Below, one piece after another: positions 6,073 through 6,271 of a stretch of DNA of 6,271 nt. Each line of letters begins with the position of its first letter. Position 1 is the stretch's first letter. The stretch comes from Paracoccaceae bacterium (GTDB lineage: Bacteria; Pseudomonadota; Alphaproteobacteria; Rhodobacterales; Rhodobacteraceae). The notes beneath the pieces were generated by a model. The model made no database searches and had not been told where the DNA came from. It saw only the letters and a program-made list of their open reading frames with translations. Made by a program: the position numbers and the translations under genes. Where the stretch lies: NCBI GenBank assembly GCA_003565055.1, contig PXDM01000300.1:1-6271 (forward strand). The letters run 5' to 3'.

Positions 6073-6271
6073 ATGGCCTATGAAACGCTGATCGTCGATA
6101 TTGAAGATCATGTCGCACTGATCCGCCTGAACCGCCCCGATGCGCTTAATGCTCTCAACAGCACCCTGATGGGCGAATTGACCGAGGCTCTGCACGCCGC
6201 TGACAAGAATGACAAGGTACGCTGTATCGTCATCACAGGCTCTGACAAGGCCTTTGCTGCTGGGGCCGATA
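6073..6271 (+). CDS. Enoyl-CoA hydratase / crotonase family protein (5' part only)
   Basis: Crotonase enzymes hydrate or otherwise act on the double bond of acyl-CoA thioesters, typically in fatty-acid or amino-acid breakdown. Only the first 66 codons are in the window. They show the family's N-terminal hairpin (LIVDIEDHVALIRLNRP, 6-22), the conserved ALNALN turn (24-29), a helix, the strand RCIVITG (50-56) and the CoA-site segment KAFAAGAD (59-66), which contributes to the oxyanion hole. The catalytic glutamates lie downstream, so the exact reaction cannot be settled. The start has AAGG eight bases upstream. Its position after mutM matches the alphaproteobacterial block that, from memory, continues with rpsT and dnaA. 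Confidence 0.9.
   Translation, partial: MAYETLIVDIEDHVALIRLNRPDALNALNSTLMGELTEALHAADKNDKVRCIVITGSDKAFAAGAD

Noticed and set aside
1..6271. Replication origin, phage, transposon, toxin-antitoxin or CRISPR signals
   Set aside because: No DnaA-box cluster, terminal inverted repeats, transposase, integrase or spaced repeat array was found by eye on either strand.

Overview
The window looks like chromosomal DNA from an alphaproteobacterium, most likely Rhodobacterales/Roseobacter group. The grounds are the high GC content, GC-rich third codon positions, the style of the proteins, and above all the gene order ubiB-ubiE / mutM / crotonase. As I recall, in many alphaproteobacteria this block leads on to rpsT and dnaA, so the window probably lies close to the replication origin. 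No origin, DnaA-box cluster, tRNA, rRNA, CRISPR array or insertion sequence is visible inside it.

Layout, left to right. (1) Positions 1-1881, minus strand: a long open gene whose stop lies beyond the left edge. It encodes at least 627 residues of unknown function, with a folded-looking N-terminal block, a very long acidic Ala/Glu/Asp/Pro linker that includes a pure Glu-Ala repeat, and a helical, charged C-terminal block. (2) Positions 1882-2018: a relatively AT-rich divergent intergenic region with a spaced direct repeat, TTAAT-N5-GAATAT, occurring twice. (3) Positions 2019-2720, plus: thiamine pyrophosphokinase. (4) Positions 2751-4283 and 4285-5037, minus: ubiB and ubiE. They form a tight operon (ubiE first, one-base gap) for ubiquinone synthesis and converge on the thiamine gene. 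(5) Positions 5038-5146: a divergent intergenic region in which candidate promoters for ubiE and mutM overlap on the same TATA core. (6) Positions 5147-6010, plus: mutM (Fpg), the 8-oxoguanine DNA glycosylase. (7) Positions 6073-6271, plus: the first 66 codons of an enoyl-CoA hydratase/crotonase, cut by the right edge.

The five recognisable genes are housekeeping functions: cofactor activation, respiratory quinone synthesis, oxidative DNA repair and acyl-CoA metabolism. The only real unknown is the large left-hand protein, whose fold-linker-fold architecture suggests a scaffold or localisation factor rather than an enzyme. I see no defence system, mobile element or secretion system. Most other long open frames here are GC-driven shadows of the real genes.
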